A stretch of DNA of 64,000 bases, taken from contig JAJHZJ010000311.1 of the NCBI GenBank assembly GCA_023548195.1, forward strand, positions 3,374,419-3,438,418, given 5' to 3'. Both the position numbers and the translations under genes were made by a program. Below the pieces are notes generated by a model, which saw only the letters and a program-made list of their open reading frames with translations, had not been told where the DNA came from and searched no databases. Each line of letters begins with the position of its first letter. Position 1 is the first letter of the stretch. This DNA is from Bettongia penicillata ogilbyi. Taxonomy: Eukaryota > Chordata > Mammalia > Diprotodontia > Potoroidae. This document shows, in pieces, positions 1 through 9,149 of this stretch.

Positions 1-580
1 TATTATGACAATGTTCAAGATGACAACTTCTTAATCAAAAAAACAAAAACAAAAGATGTACATTTTTGAATACTCCTTAACAGTCCTAATGAGATTTTTC
101 AAGTTTATCTGCTACTTCTTCCTGGTTATGTATCTAAATAAATGGTAATTAACACCTGAAGCTATTTTCTTCTCCATCTGGTCCTTTCCCAAATCTCTCA
201 GGTCTTTGTTTCTAAGATTGGTATAAATGAGTAGTCACCACAACTACTGCAAGATACAATAATGCTAAAGAAAGGTAAGAAGGAAAGGTAAAATAGCTAG
301 TCATAGAGAGAAGAGGCTGACAAATAAGGATAAACTAAAAATCAGGACTCCTCATTATGAAAGAGGAAAGTTTGGGAGAGAATATGATCAAGACCCATTC
401 TCTCTTGGATAAGCGTTCATAGATTTATTCACCAAATCTTGCATAACCAAGTTGGGAGTAGGGAGGGGGCAAATGGACTTTCAAACTCCAGGAGGGATGC
501 TTAGGGAAATTAAGAGAAGTATCAATTTACACAAAAGGTAATGAATTCATGGAGTCATTTCCCTAGGAGGTGGTACTTGC
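1..580. other. AT-rich sequence, nothing recognised
   Basis: No repeat family, exon or open frame stands out. It is AT-rich and apparently single-copy, and it leads into the GGAA array. Confidence 0.4.
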
Positions 581-584
581 AGAA

Positions 585-754
585 AAGGAAGGAAGGAAGG
601 AAGGAAGGAAGGAAGGAAGGAAGGAAGGAAGGAAGGAAGGAAGGAAGGAAGGAAGGAAGGAAGGAAGGAAGGAAGGAAGGAAGGAAGGAAGGAAGGAAGG
701 AAGGAAGGAAGGAAGGAAGGAAGGAAGGAAGGAAGGAAGGAAGGAAGGAAGGAA
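585..754. repeat. (GGAA)n microsatellite, ~42 units
   Basis: An almost uninterrupted GGAA tetranucleotide array about 170 bases long that frays into 'ggaaagaagaaatgg' on the right. Frames through it give meaningless poly(KEGR) or poly(LPSF) peptides. GGAA is the core ETS-factor site, and long arrays of it are known binding platforms for some ETS proteins; activity here is not shown. Confidence 0.98.
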
Positions 755-1194
755 AGAAGAAATGGATTCAAAAAAGGTTTAAACCAATTTGTGAATGACA
801 AGACTACACATGGCTACTGAAAAGAGCAGATGTCTACTCAGCTTTTCATGTGAGCTCAGATAGGACAACTACTGTCAAATGCATTTACAGCACCTTTCTT
901 GGAGACTCAGGATCCTAGCCTAACTGAACCATATAGTCTGGTCCAAAACGGCAATTCCTACATTTTTAGATTGCTTTCAAGTAGACCCAAGAGCTGTTGG
1001 TCTGGTGAGAAAACACTTAGAAACCATTACCAAACCACAAAGTTTAATCACTAAAGTTCTTTTCCAGGAGAGAATAAACTACCATGTTTTTCTACCATAA
1101 ATCAAGCTCTCAACTTCTTACTGGAATTACCTTCTAATCTGTTTAGTTCTCATTCAACATAAATATCCTAATGAATTACTATTCAATCCAATAG

Positions 1195-1312
1195 TTATTA
1201 GGCTTTTACAGTAGGCACAGCTCTGTGCTAGAGCCTAGGGGAAATGGAAAGTTTAGATAAAATATATTCCCTGCCCTATAGTCTATTAGGGGGCTAACAC
1301 ACAATACAAATT
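1195..1312 (-). mobile_element. L2 LINE 3' tail
   Basis: The run 'gctctgtgctagagcctagg' followed by 'ttccctgccctatagtct' is the complement of the usual L2 tail (last ~100 bases of the LINE). It is diverged and has no coding part. The 755-1194 stretch to its left shows nothing I recognise. Confidence 0.5.
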
Positions 1313-1474
1313 CCACACTGCCCCACTAACAGCTAACAATACTACAAAGTAATATGTGAAAAAGTGCTCATGGGAGGAGCAAACTAAGTGCTTTGTGAAA
1401 TCCCTAGGGGGAAAAGATTGGTTTTGACTGTGGAGATTAGAAAAAACTTCTTGGAGGAAGAAGCATAATATCCA

Positions 1475-1988
1475 GGAATAAGGAAATGATGGTTCCCACT
1501 CTGGTCAGACCACAGTTGAAATACTGGATGGAGCTCTGCATGCCAAAGTGGAAGAAGAACATTGATTCATTGGACTGCATCCCAAAGAGAGTGCCTAAGA
1601 TGGAAGGCCCTGATGCTTGTGCCATATAAAGATTTATTCAAGGAAAGGAGGTGTTTAAGCCTAGAGAAGACCCAGGGAAGACCTCATAGCTGCCTTTCAG
1701 CATCTTGTGAGAGAGTGATTAACCTAGGGCAGAACTAGGAGCAATAGGTAGAAAGCTACTAGGAGGTGAATTTCTGCTTAATGTAAGGAAACACTTCCCA
1801 GAAATTAGAGATGTCTCAAAGTAAAAATAGGCACATGTGGGAGGTAATGAGTTACTCCTCACTGGAGGTCTTAAAGTAGGGTTGGATGTTCACTCATTAA
1901 CTATATGAAAGGTATATCTCTTCAAATATGAATTGGTCTAGACGGGCACTAAATTCCCTTCCAACTCTGAGATTTCTGAGATTCTATA
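1475..1988 (+). mobile_element. CR1/L3 LINE 3' end
   Basis: The order of landmarks is that of the CR1/L3 3' end: 'ctggtcagaccacagttga', 'tttaagcctagagaagacc', 'gggcagaactaggagcaat', 'atgtaaggaaacacttcc', 'ggaggtcttaaagtagggttggatg', ending in 'ccaactctgagatttctgagattct'. It lies at the end of the reverse-transcriptase ORF and the 3' UTR. Frames are broken. It is sense on the plus strand. Confidence 0.85.
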
Positions 1989-2041
1989 AGGAAGTGATAT
2001 TTAAGCGGGGCTTTCAAGGAAAGCTAACAATTCAAGATGAG

Positions 2042-2147
2042 AAAGGAAGGAAGGAAGGAAGGAAGGAAGGAAGGAAGGAAGGAAGGAAGGAAGGAAGGAA
2101 GGAAGGAAGGAAGGAAGGAAGGAAGGAAGGAAGGAAGGAAGGAAGGA
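2042..2147. repeat. (GGAA)n microsatellite, ~26 units
   Basis: Pure GGAA array embedded in antisense L2 sequence, probably expanded from the element's own GA-rich segment. It is the second such array within 1.5 kb. Confidence 0.97.
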
Positions 2148-2384
2148 CATTCTAGGTAAGTAGAGAGCAGCATAAGCAAAAACTTGGAGGAGGGAAAGCA
2201 TAGAATTTGTATGGTGGGTGGAGAAAATTTTAATGGGAAATAATAAATGGAGGGAAATAGAGTGATATGAATCTAGAAGGGTGTGGTTATGCCAAATTGT
2301 AGAGCATGTCAATGCCAGGAAAAGAAATTTGAACTTGCCTTGGTAGATAATAAGGAAAGAAGATTAGTCATCTAGGTGGTGTCA

Positions 2385-2625
2385 TAGATGGAAGAACTGG
2401 AGTTAGAGCCAGAAGCAGAATATTCTACTTCAAATTTGGTCTCAGAGATTTACTAGCAGTGTGACTTGGAGAAAGTCACAACCTCTCTGAGTCTAAATTT
2501 TCTAATCTGTAAAACATGGATAATAACACCTAGCTCAAAGGTTTGATGCAAGGATCAAATCAGATAGCCTATATAAAGAACTTTGCAAACCAAAAGCCCT
2601 ATATAGATGTTAGCTCTTATTGTTC
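2385..2625 (+). repeat. MIR/Ther-type CORE-SINE
   Basis: Contains the CORE text 'gtgacttggagaaagtcac', 'ttttctaatctgtaaaac', 'ggataataacacctagctc' and ends 'gatgttagctcttattgtt'. The tRNA-like head is diverged. It is inserted in antisense L2. Confidence 0.85.
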
Positions 2626-2869
2626 TGAATCTTGCAAGATATGATAGATGGTTTGGAAAGTGGTAGCTGGAAGATTTGTTGAAAGTATTATAATCATATA
2701 GTCAGATGATAAAACATGACCTTCTACTAAGCTGGTGGCAACGAGAATAGAGAGGAAGGGACAGAAGCTAAAGATTTTGCAAAGGTGCAATAGTTCAAAA
2801 TCCTACTCTAATGCCTCATTATGGTATGTAAGTGTCAATGGGTTCTCAAAGGTTGTGCCAGTGGGTCAT

Positions 2870-3033
2870 ATTTTGGAGTTGGAAGAGATTTTAGAAGTCA
2901 TCTAATCTAACCTCTAACTTCACAGGTGAAAAAATTGTCATTAGAAGACAAATCATGTATACACAAATTCACATAGGAGTTTCAGAAATGGGGTTTGAAC
3001 CCAGATCCTCTAATGTTGCACTCAACCATGGAA
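2870..3033 (-). repeat. MIR/Ther-type CORE-SINE
   Basis: Complement-strand CORE-SINE: 'gtcatctaatctaacctct', 'cacaggtgaaaaaattg' and 'gggtttgaacccagatcctct' are the standard antisense landmarks in order. Confidence 0.8.
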
Positions 3034-3054
3034 CACAAATAGCAAAGTATATGA

Positions 3055-3221
3055 ATGCATAGACACACACATATACACATATATGTATTTATGTATATTT
3101 ATATGTTTATAGATATTTATAGTTTATATATAGTATATGTTGAGATATATGTGTGTATATATGTACATGTGTTTATATATAGGTGTATATATACATATAC
3201 ATATATATATACACACACACA
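3055..3221. repeat. AT/TG-rich low-complexity tract
   Basis: Irregular runs of 'tatatg', 'tatac' and a terminal (AC)n. Short peptides that can be read through it are not genes. Confidence 0.9.
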
Positions 3222-3222
3222 C

Positions 3223-3471
3223 GTTGTTGAGTTGTTTCAGTCATGTCAGATTCTTCATGGCCCCATTTGGGGTTTTTCTTGGCAAAGATACTGGAATGGT
3301 TTGCCATTTCTGTCTCCATTTCATTTTATAGATAAAGAACTGAGGCAGAGTTAAATGACTTACCCAGGTTCACACAGCTAGTAAGCATCTGAAGTCAGAT
3401 TTGAATTCAAAAAGATGAGTCTTACTGACTACAGGCACAGCCCTCTATCCACTGTGCTGCCTAGTTGCCTT
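3223..3471 (-). repeat. MAR1-type SINE
   Basis: Full-length in reverse: RTE-like tail 'gttgttgagttgtttcag', then 'cttggcaaagatactgga', CORE 'aaagaactgaggcag', 'cacacagctagtaagcatct' and the tRNA-like head 'ctatccactgtgctgcctag'. It forms an inverted pair with the SINE at 3770. Confidence 0.9.
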
Positions 3472-3769
3472 TCATATATACATATATTTACACATATAAT
3501 ATATATGCATATATATTTACACATATAATACACATATATAATACATATATATATTTCATATCTATTTAAACATATAATACATATGCATATATACATATAT
3601 TTAGACATATAATACATATACATTTATATTTACAGATATAGTATATATACACATATAGTATATACACATATATTTGGGTATATGTACTATATATCTATAA
3701 ATATTCATATACACATATACTTACTATATGTACATATATAAGCATATATACACGTGTATGTATGTGTGT
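3472..3769. repeat. (TATACA)n-like AT-rich tract
   Basis: About 300 bases of interrupted 'atatac/atatgt' repeats between two oppositely oriented MAR1-type SINEs, likely grown from their A-rich or AC-rich edges. Confidence 0.9.
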
Positions 3770-4033
3770 ATTTGCAGCTAGGTGATTCAGTGGATAGAAT
3801 GCTGGGCTTAGAATCAGAAAGACACAGCTAATAAGTGTCTGAGGCCAGATTTGAACTCAGGAAGAGTGTGACACCGGGCAGGTCAATCACTTAACCCAGT
3901 TTGCCTTAGTTTCCTCATCTATAATATGAGCTGGAGAAGGAAACGACAAATCACTTCCAGTATCTTTGCCAAGAAAAAACCCAAATGAAGTCACAGAGAG
4001 TTAGACACAACTGAAATGATTTAATAACAAATA
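3770..4033 (+). repeat. MAR1-type SINE
   Basis: Sense copy with head 'gcagctaggtgattcagtgg', CORE 'gtttcctcatctataata', tail 'agtatctttgccaagaaaa' and end 'gacacaactgaaatgattta'. A ~20-base deletion lies between head and CORE. Followed by TG/CA microsatellite to 4106. Confidence 0.9.
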
Positions 4034-4106
4034 CATATATGTGTAGGTATATTACAATATGTGTATGTGCGCCCTCACGCACGCACACACATACACACAC
4101 ACACTC

Positions 4107-4226
4107 AATAGAATTAAACTCCGTTAAAGTATGAATTTCTTGAGAGCAGGGACAGTTTTGCCTATTTGTATCCCCAGCACTTAGCACGGTGCTTTGAACA
4201 CAGTAAGTGCTTAATTAATGCTCCAT
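4107..4226 (+). mobile_element. L2 LINE 3' tail
   Basis: 'cttgagagcagggacag', 'tatccccagcacttagca' and 'cagtaagtgcttaattaatg' are the canonical last ~100 bases of L2. Confidence 0.85.
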
Positions 4227-4279
4227 TCATTTTGCTTTGGGGTCAAAGGGTTTTCTATTCTCTTGCTAGCCACATCATC

Positions 4280-4395
4280 TCAGTCATTTTTCTGTTCTGT
4301 GCTTCCATTTCCTCATCTGTAAAATGAGGAGGTTGGGTCAGATGACTTCTAAAGTCTCTGCTGGTGCTAAAGTCCCTGACCCTATGATGCTCATT
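4280..4395 (+). repeat. CORE-SINE 3' half
   Basis: Contains 'tttcctcatctgtaaaatga' and 'tcagatgacttctaaagtct'. Only the CORE and 3' part remain. From 4396 to 4719 I see nothing recognisable. Confidence 0.8.
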
Positions 4396-4719
4396 GCTCA
4401 GCCTTTCTGACCTCTTACTTTTTCTAATGAGGTCCTTTATTTCTCCATGTGAAAGAAGTCTGTACTACCAAGGCCAGAAGACTGTTGTGAATAACAAAAG
4501 AGAGAATAGTTGCAATAAACCACATAAATGTCAGCTTTTATCATTTTTATAAGAGGAATATAAAGTTCCATGAGATCAGACTGGAGCAGCCCTGGCTCAT
4601 CCAACAGGCTGACTAGGCCTGAGCCTCTGGCCTCCAAGGCTAAGAGCCTATAGCTCTGGCTGAAAAGAAGCAGTTTACTTACATCCCTTCTAACCTCATC
4701 CTATAGCTGCCATACAAGG

Positions 4720-4812
4720 AAGGGAATATACTTGCTCTTTTTGTCGGTCAACCAATCCTCATATGGCATGCCTTCTGGGCTTTTCACTGTCCTGGTTGGC
4801 CTCATCTGGATA
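4720..4812 (-). mobile_element. CR1/L3 LINE fragment
   Basis: 'caatcctcatatggcatgcc' followed by 'actgtcctggttggcctcat' is the antisense of the CR1/L3 terminal ORF2 region. Short and noncoding. Confidence 0.65.
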
Positions 4813-4844
4813 ATAAAACTAAGATTCTCTGAGCAGTAATTGGG

Positions 4845-4996
4845 TTCATCCTCTGATTGATAATCTTCAGGGGTTCCTTATTAGCCCTCAAGGTAAGCTC
4901 AAACTCCTTTGCCTGGCATTGAAGCACTCATCATACAGCATCTCCCTACCTATGTAGCCTTATGACTTTCCTTGACAGACAGCTGTCCCTTTCTTG
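4845..4996 (+). mobile_element. L2-like LINE fragment
   Basis: 'ctcaaactcctttgcctggc' followed by 'attgaagcactcatcatac' resembles the L2 ORF2 C-terminal region. It is cut by the hAT MITE immediately to the right. Confidence 0.5.
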
Positions 4997-5004
4997 GCCC
5001 AGGA

Positions 5005-5140
5005 CAGGGGTGGGGAATCTGCAACCTCTCAAACAAAGAAATGAAGATTTGTTCTGTGAAATTTGGATTCAGTCAAAGGGCCCCATTTGAGGACCTAGAG
5101 GTCTACATACGGCCTCAAGGCCACAGGTTCCCCACCCTTG
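5005..5140. mobile_element. hAT-type MITE with terminal inverted repeats
   Basis: The left end 'caggggtggggaa' and the right end 'ttccccacccttg' are inverted copies of each other with one mismatch. The interior is itself nearly palindromic ('gaggacctagag', 'ggcctcaaggcc'). The flanking octamers gcccagga (4997-5004) and gcacagaa (5141-5148) match at 6 of 8 positions, as expected for an old hAT 8-bp duplication. No transposase is present, so it is non-autonomous. Confidence 0.85.
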
Positions 5141-5149
5141 GCACAGAAG

Positions 5150-5560
5150 ATACCAGAGTAAAACACAACATCAACCAGAGAGAACATTAATTTCCTCCCC
5201 TGCTCCTACCCCTGAACCCTGACTAACTGACCAAGGAAGGGATGGCTAACCCATGACGATCTGTGGTATGTGACTGGGAAGGAGAGACATACATGTTTCA
5301 TTATCAGATTCTGTCACTGAGTCTGAGGGAGCATGAACTCTGAGACCTCCAACCACACCCATGTGCAAATGTAAGTGAACTAGAAATGGCTTTGGAATAA
5401 TCGACCATTTGGGATTATCTGCATATACGGCTTCTCCTCCATTAGCTTGGGTAACTGAAAGTCGCCAACGATACTGTACAAACTATACAACTCCATCCTG
5501 AGAGCACCAAGAAGCTATGTCTACACCACACAAAAATATCTAGATAAAAGTTTGAGAAAA
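5150..5560. other. single-copy sequence, nothing recognised
   Basis: No repeat family, splice-flanked exon or promoter is apparent. Confidence 0.4.
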
Positions 5561-5779
5561 ACTCACATGCCATCACCTACAGAAAACATCTGGACATACG
5601 GATGGCTGTATTGTTCTACATCCATCCCAGATGTTCTGTTGTTTCAGAGCCAGAGCACAAGAGTGATAGGGACTGAATGAGTCAGTAACTGAGGGTGGTG
5701 GCTGGTGATGGAACAGTAGGACCCATCCTCTCCACCCTCCCAGGCTCCCCCAAACCATTGTGCAGGAATGAGAGAAAGT

Positions 5780-6060
5780 AATGTGAGCTGCCGGAGGAGG
5801 GGGAGCCAAGCCCCAGCTCTCATCAGAAGCAGCATTGTTATTTTTAGCGCGGTAATCAAGAGTGGGGCCCGCCTCTAGATCGGCTCAGGCTGTCTGGGCC
5901 GCGTGGGGCTGTTAAAAATGGAACAGCTCATACAGCAATCAGTAGCAGCGGGCGAGGGGGCGCAAGGCAGGGCAAGCAGCTGCAGCATCTGGAGGATTAA
6001 AGAGAGACGAGGGGAGAAGGAAGAAAAAGCCAGGAGGGGGCAGCCTCACTAGCTCAGGGA
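5780..6060. other. GC-rich single-copy block, candidate regulatory element
   Basis: The highest local CpG clustering outside the HAL1 5' end: 'tagcgcggtaatc', 'gggccgcgtggggc', 'agcagcgggcgagggggcgc'. It holds an MEF2-like 'ttatttttag' at 5840 and an E-box 'cagctg' near 5980. No repeat family matches. It could be a conserved enhancer or an alternative first exon; no intact coding frame supports the latter. Confidence 0.35.
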
Positions 6061-6242
6061 TTCAGGAAAGGAGAGTTCCCCAGCCAGCTGCCAATCAGTT
6101 TTACTATGACTAGAGAAGGTGATTGACCGAAAGCTGCAATATCAGGGCTGCTGGGAAAGGCTGCTTGTCCCCAAAGTACTCCCTCTCTGTACCTATCACG
6201 TTGCCGGGCATTCCACCATTAGAGATTCACTGAAAGGACCAG

Positions 6243-6480
6243 AGGTAGTTTGATGTAGTGGATAAAGAGCTGAATGTAAAGTCAGGAAGGCAGGGGTTCG
6301 AATTCCACCTAGAATATTAAGTGGGTGTTCTTAGAAAAGTCATGTAACCTCTCTCAGCCTTGGTTTTCTCAGTGGAAATGACTTGTCTCACAGGGTTACT
6401 GCACTAATCAAATGAGATAATATATGTCAGGTGCTTTGCACAAATTAAGTTGCTATATAAACATCAATGATGATTATTGG
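6243..6480 (+). repeat. MIR/Ther-type CORE-SINE
   Basis: Head 'tgatgtagtggataaagagc', 'ggggttcgaattccacct' (B-box-like), CORE remnants and the end 'ctatataaacatcaatgatg'. Confidence 0.85.
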
Positions 6481-6491
6481 CTATTATTAGC

Positions 6492-6608
6492 TTTGTGAAA
6501 TAGTGCCTAGGGAAATCACCTCCAAGTCAGGAAGATCTAGCTTCAAGTCTCTAACTGTCACATACTGGTTGTGATCCCCTGGACAAGTCATTTGACTTCT
6601 CACTGTTT
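6492..6608 (+). repeat. tRNA-SINE head fragment
   Basis: 'ccaagtcaggaagatctagc' followed by 'gacaagtcatttgactt' is a truncated CORE-SINE. The next ~100 bases (6640-6715) resemble the 'ttggtagagagagttcctc' part of another SINE family also seen at 42283 and 54880. Confidence 0.65.
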
Positions 6609-6721
6609 TTATAAATTAGAATTTTTATAAATTAAAAATTTCATTGGTAGAGAGAGTTCCTCACTGGGAATTCTCTAAATTGTTAAAATCACAGGTTTCG
6701 TTAAAAACAGTTATTATTAAC

Positions 6722-6955
6722 AAACAATAATAGCTAGCATTTATAGAGCATGTTAAGATTTACAAAGTGACTTACAAATATTTAACTTAATCTTCACACA
6801 AGAATCCTGAGAGGGAAGTGCTTACAGTTGAGGAAACTGAGACAGAAACCAGTTAAATCACTCGCCTAAGTTCACATAGTGTCTAGGCTGGATATGAACT
6901 CAGGTCTTCCTGACCCCAGATCTAGTGCTCTATCCCCTACACCACCTAACTATCT
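6722..6955 (-). repeat. MIR/Ther-type CORE-SINE
   Basis: Antisense order: 'aataatagctagcatttata', 'gttgaggaaactgagac', 'gaactcaggtcttcctgac', 'ctatcccctacaccacctaa'. Confidence 0.9.
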
Positions 6956-7505
6956 TTATATAATTAATATATGTTTATTATTCTAGCAGACAGCTCTGAA
7001 TCTCTGAAATCTGCTGCTACCCATTAGTGGCCTCAAAGTTGGGGCAAGAGTGACCAGTTTAATGAGGCAAAGTGCATAGTACAAAGTGCAAGTACAGGTT
7101 CTGTTTCACCTGAGGTTTATAAGCATAAGGCCTGCTAGTCATGCCACTGTTCCGGAATGAATGAGTTTAAATGACTTCTGAGATCTTTACCAACACTGAG
7201 TCTGTGATTCTGTCATTTACCTCTTTATTACCACAAACAAGACTGCACAACTGATCTGTGAGAAAAAGAAGGCAGCAGCTGCTCCCAACAACCCAAATAA
7301 AGGTTGCATCCATTCTGAGCTTCCCTCTTTGCAGGGAGAACCTAGGCCAAGGTGCTACACTTAAACTGATTTTGCACCTTTAGGGTGTGGAAAGTAGGGA
7401 AGATATGAAAATCAGTTGAGACCTGGAGGCTGTTTACCAGAATGACCTTCTCTGTGTCTTGGTTCTTTTTACTCTTATGACCATCTTGTCCCTAAAGAAA
7501 TTCCC
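6956..7505. other. mixed sequence with one SINE 3' remnant
   Basis: A CORE-SINE 3' remnant lies at about 7140-7222 ('gacttctgagatctttacc'). The rest is unrecognised. Confidence 0.4.
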
Positions 7506-7507
7506 AT

Positions 7508-7735
7508 AAATAAGATGTACAGGCAATGGCGTATAGAAAATAGAGGAGAGGGGGATGGGAGGGAGGGGTGATAGAAGGGAGGACAGATTGGTGGAAGGGG
7601 TGGATGGGGTGAATGCTGTCCTGGAGTGGGTGATGAGGTGAGGAGAGATGGTGAGAAAATTTGGAATTCAAAATCTTGTGGAAGTGAATGTTGTAAACTG
7701 CAAATAAATAAAATATATATTTAATTATTAAAAAA
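7508..7735 (+). mobile_element. HAL1/L1 3' UTR fragment
   Basis: Matches the last ~230 bases of the HAL1-like element at 63540-63775: 'gtgatagaagggaggacag', 'gagaaaatttggaatt', 'gtgaatgttgtaaactgc', then 'aataaataaaa' and an A-rich end. It is a 5'-truncated copy with no ORF. Confidence 0.8.
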
Positions 7736-7774
7736 ATTCACATGCCATGGGATATATTGGAAATTGCTTGAAGT

Positions 7775-7845
7775 ATATGTGCATATATACACACATATAC
7801 ATATATACACGTATGTATATGTATGTGCATGTATAGAGACAGTTT
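7775..7845. repeat. (ATAC/GTAT)n tract
   Basis: Interrupted 'tatatacacacatatacat' and 'gtatgtatatgtatgtgc' repeats. The following 7850-8110 stretch is unassigned. Confidence 0.85.
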
Positions 7846-8111
7846 CATATCATACCTTGTGATATGAAGGAGGGGACTTCTCTGTCATAAGGTCAGCAAT
7901 GACTACATCCTCAATTATATGCTGTGAGTCCTTTATTCTATTGGGCATGACTGTGTGAAAAGTCCCAGGACCCTTAACAATCATGTTAGGCATCAGTGAG
8001 CCTTGACCATCTCTAGATAAATGTACCTCCCTCCCTTCTTTGTGAAGATGGAGGACTCTTAGTGGAATAGTATATATGCCATCAGACTCAGTTGATACAA
8101 AATCTTCTGTT

Positions 8112-8575
8112 TTGTATTCAAATCCCCTCATAACCTAACTCCCTCCTATCTTTCCAGTCTTCTAATACGTCAGTCCCTGCCACATACTATTCAATCCAGT
8201 GAAACTGGCCTCTTTGCTGTTCCACAAACAAGACACTCATCTTTCGGCTCTAGGCATTTTCTCTGGTTGTCCCCCACACCTGAAATGTTCTCCAACATCT
8301 CCACCAACTAAGCTCCTTGGATTACTTTAAGTCCCAACTAAAATCCCACCTTCTACAGGAAACCTTTCCTAATCCCCCTTAATTCTGGTGCATTCCCTCA
8401 ATTAATTATTTCCTATTTATCTGGAATATAATTCAGTACATATTTGTCTGCATGTGGTCTCCCCTACTGACTGTGAGATCCTTGAGGGCAAAGAATGTCT
8501 TTTGTCTCTTTTTGTATCCCCAGGAGTTAGCATAGTGCCTGGTACACATTAAGTAGTTGATTGATGTATTGGTTA
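8112..8575 (+). mobile_element. L2 LINE 3' end
   Basis: Text typical of the L2 ORF2 C-terminus and tail in order: 'ctccctcctatctttccagt', 'ggcattttctctggttgtcc', 'cccaccttctacaggaaacc', 'cttgagggcaaagaatgtc', 'gtatccccaggagttagca'. Frames are broken. A relic. Confidence 0.9.
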
Positions 8576-8689
8576 TTTTTATCTGAACTACTTTGCTTTT
8601 CTCTTTCTTTTTTTAATCTCTTTAATATCTTTTTTAATCAAGTGGAAGCAGGACTCCTTTTTTAAAACTTTTAAGTCAAACATGTTTTC

Positions 8690-8920
8690 TGCACAGCATA
8701 GTGGAAAGAACCCTAGACTCCAAATCAGAAGTTTTGGAGTCAAGCACTACTACTAACCTTTCCTAGCTGTATACTAGGAGTCAAGTTACTTAATTTCTAT
8801 GGGACTCGTCTTCCTCATCAGCAAAATGGAGATCATAATACTTGTACTACCTATTTCACAAAGTTGTAACACCAGCCCTTTGTAAACCTTAAAGCAATAC
8901 ATAAGTACATTATTATTATT
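8690..8920 (+). repeat. MIR/Ther-type CORE-SINE
   Basis: 'catagtggaaagaaccctag', 'caagttacttaatttctatg', 'cctcatcagcaaaatggag' and 'acataagtacattattatta' in order. Confidence 0.85.
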
Positions 8921-9034
8921 TCCCAGGACACCAGTGAATAGCAGTACCCAGAATCCCTGGATATTCTCAGGAGTCTGACTTCAAAACAATGCCCCTGGCT
9001 TGTCATGGAGAGGTAAGTACAATCATCAACAAAC

Positions 9035-9148
9035 AGACCAGGAACAGGGCACTATTCTAGGCACTCGGGACCCAGAAGAAAGAGATACAAGCCATGGTCC
9101 CTGCCTTCACTAAGTGGCTGGCAATAAAGTTAAGGAGAGAAGTTATAC
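9035..9148 (-). mobile_element. L2 LINE 3' tail
   Basis: 'gggcactattctaggcactc' then 'ccatggtccctgccttcac' is the reverse-strand L2 tail, directly abutting the sense L2 that follows. Confidence 0.65.
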
Positions 9149-9149
9149 A

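Larger units (their letters stand above)
1990..2795 (-). mobile_element. L2 LINE fragment, antisense, broken by microsatellite and SINE
   Basis: Purine-rich text typical of antisense L2 is visible: 'ggggctttcaaggaaagct', 'acattctaggtaag', then after a SINE 'gcaaaggtgcaat' near 2780. The GGAA array at 2042-2147 sits exactly where antisense L2 has a GA-rich stretch, and the SINE at 2385-2625 interrupts it. Boundaries are uncertain and no open frame survives. Confidence 0.6.

Noticed and set aside
541..801. Open frames of 70-85 codons on both strands
   Set aside because: They are translations of the GGAA array (poly KEGR, poly LPSF), not proteins.
5525..7750. 'actcacatgccat' near 5563 and 'attcacatgccat' near 7735 as a pair of target duplications
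   Set aside because: The interval between them holds several independent repeats and single-copy sequence, and the HAL1 3' end starts only at 7508; coincidence is more likely.
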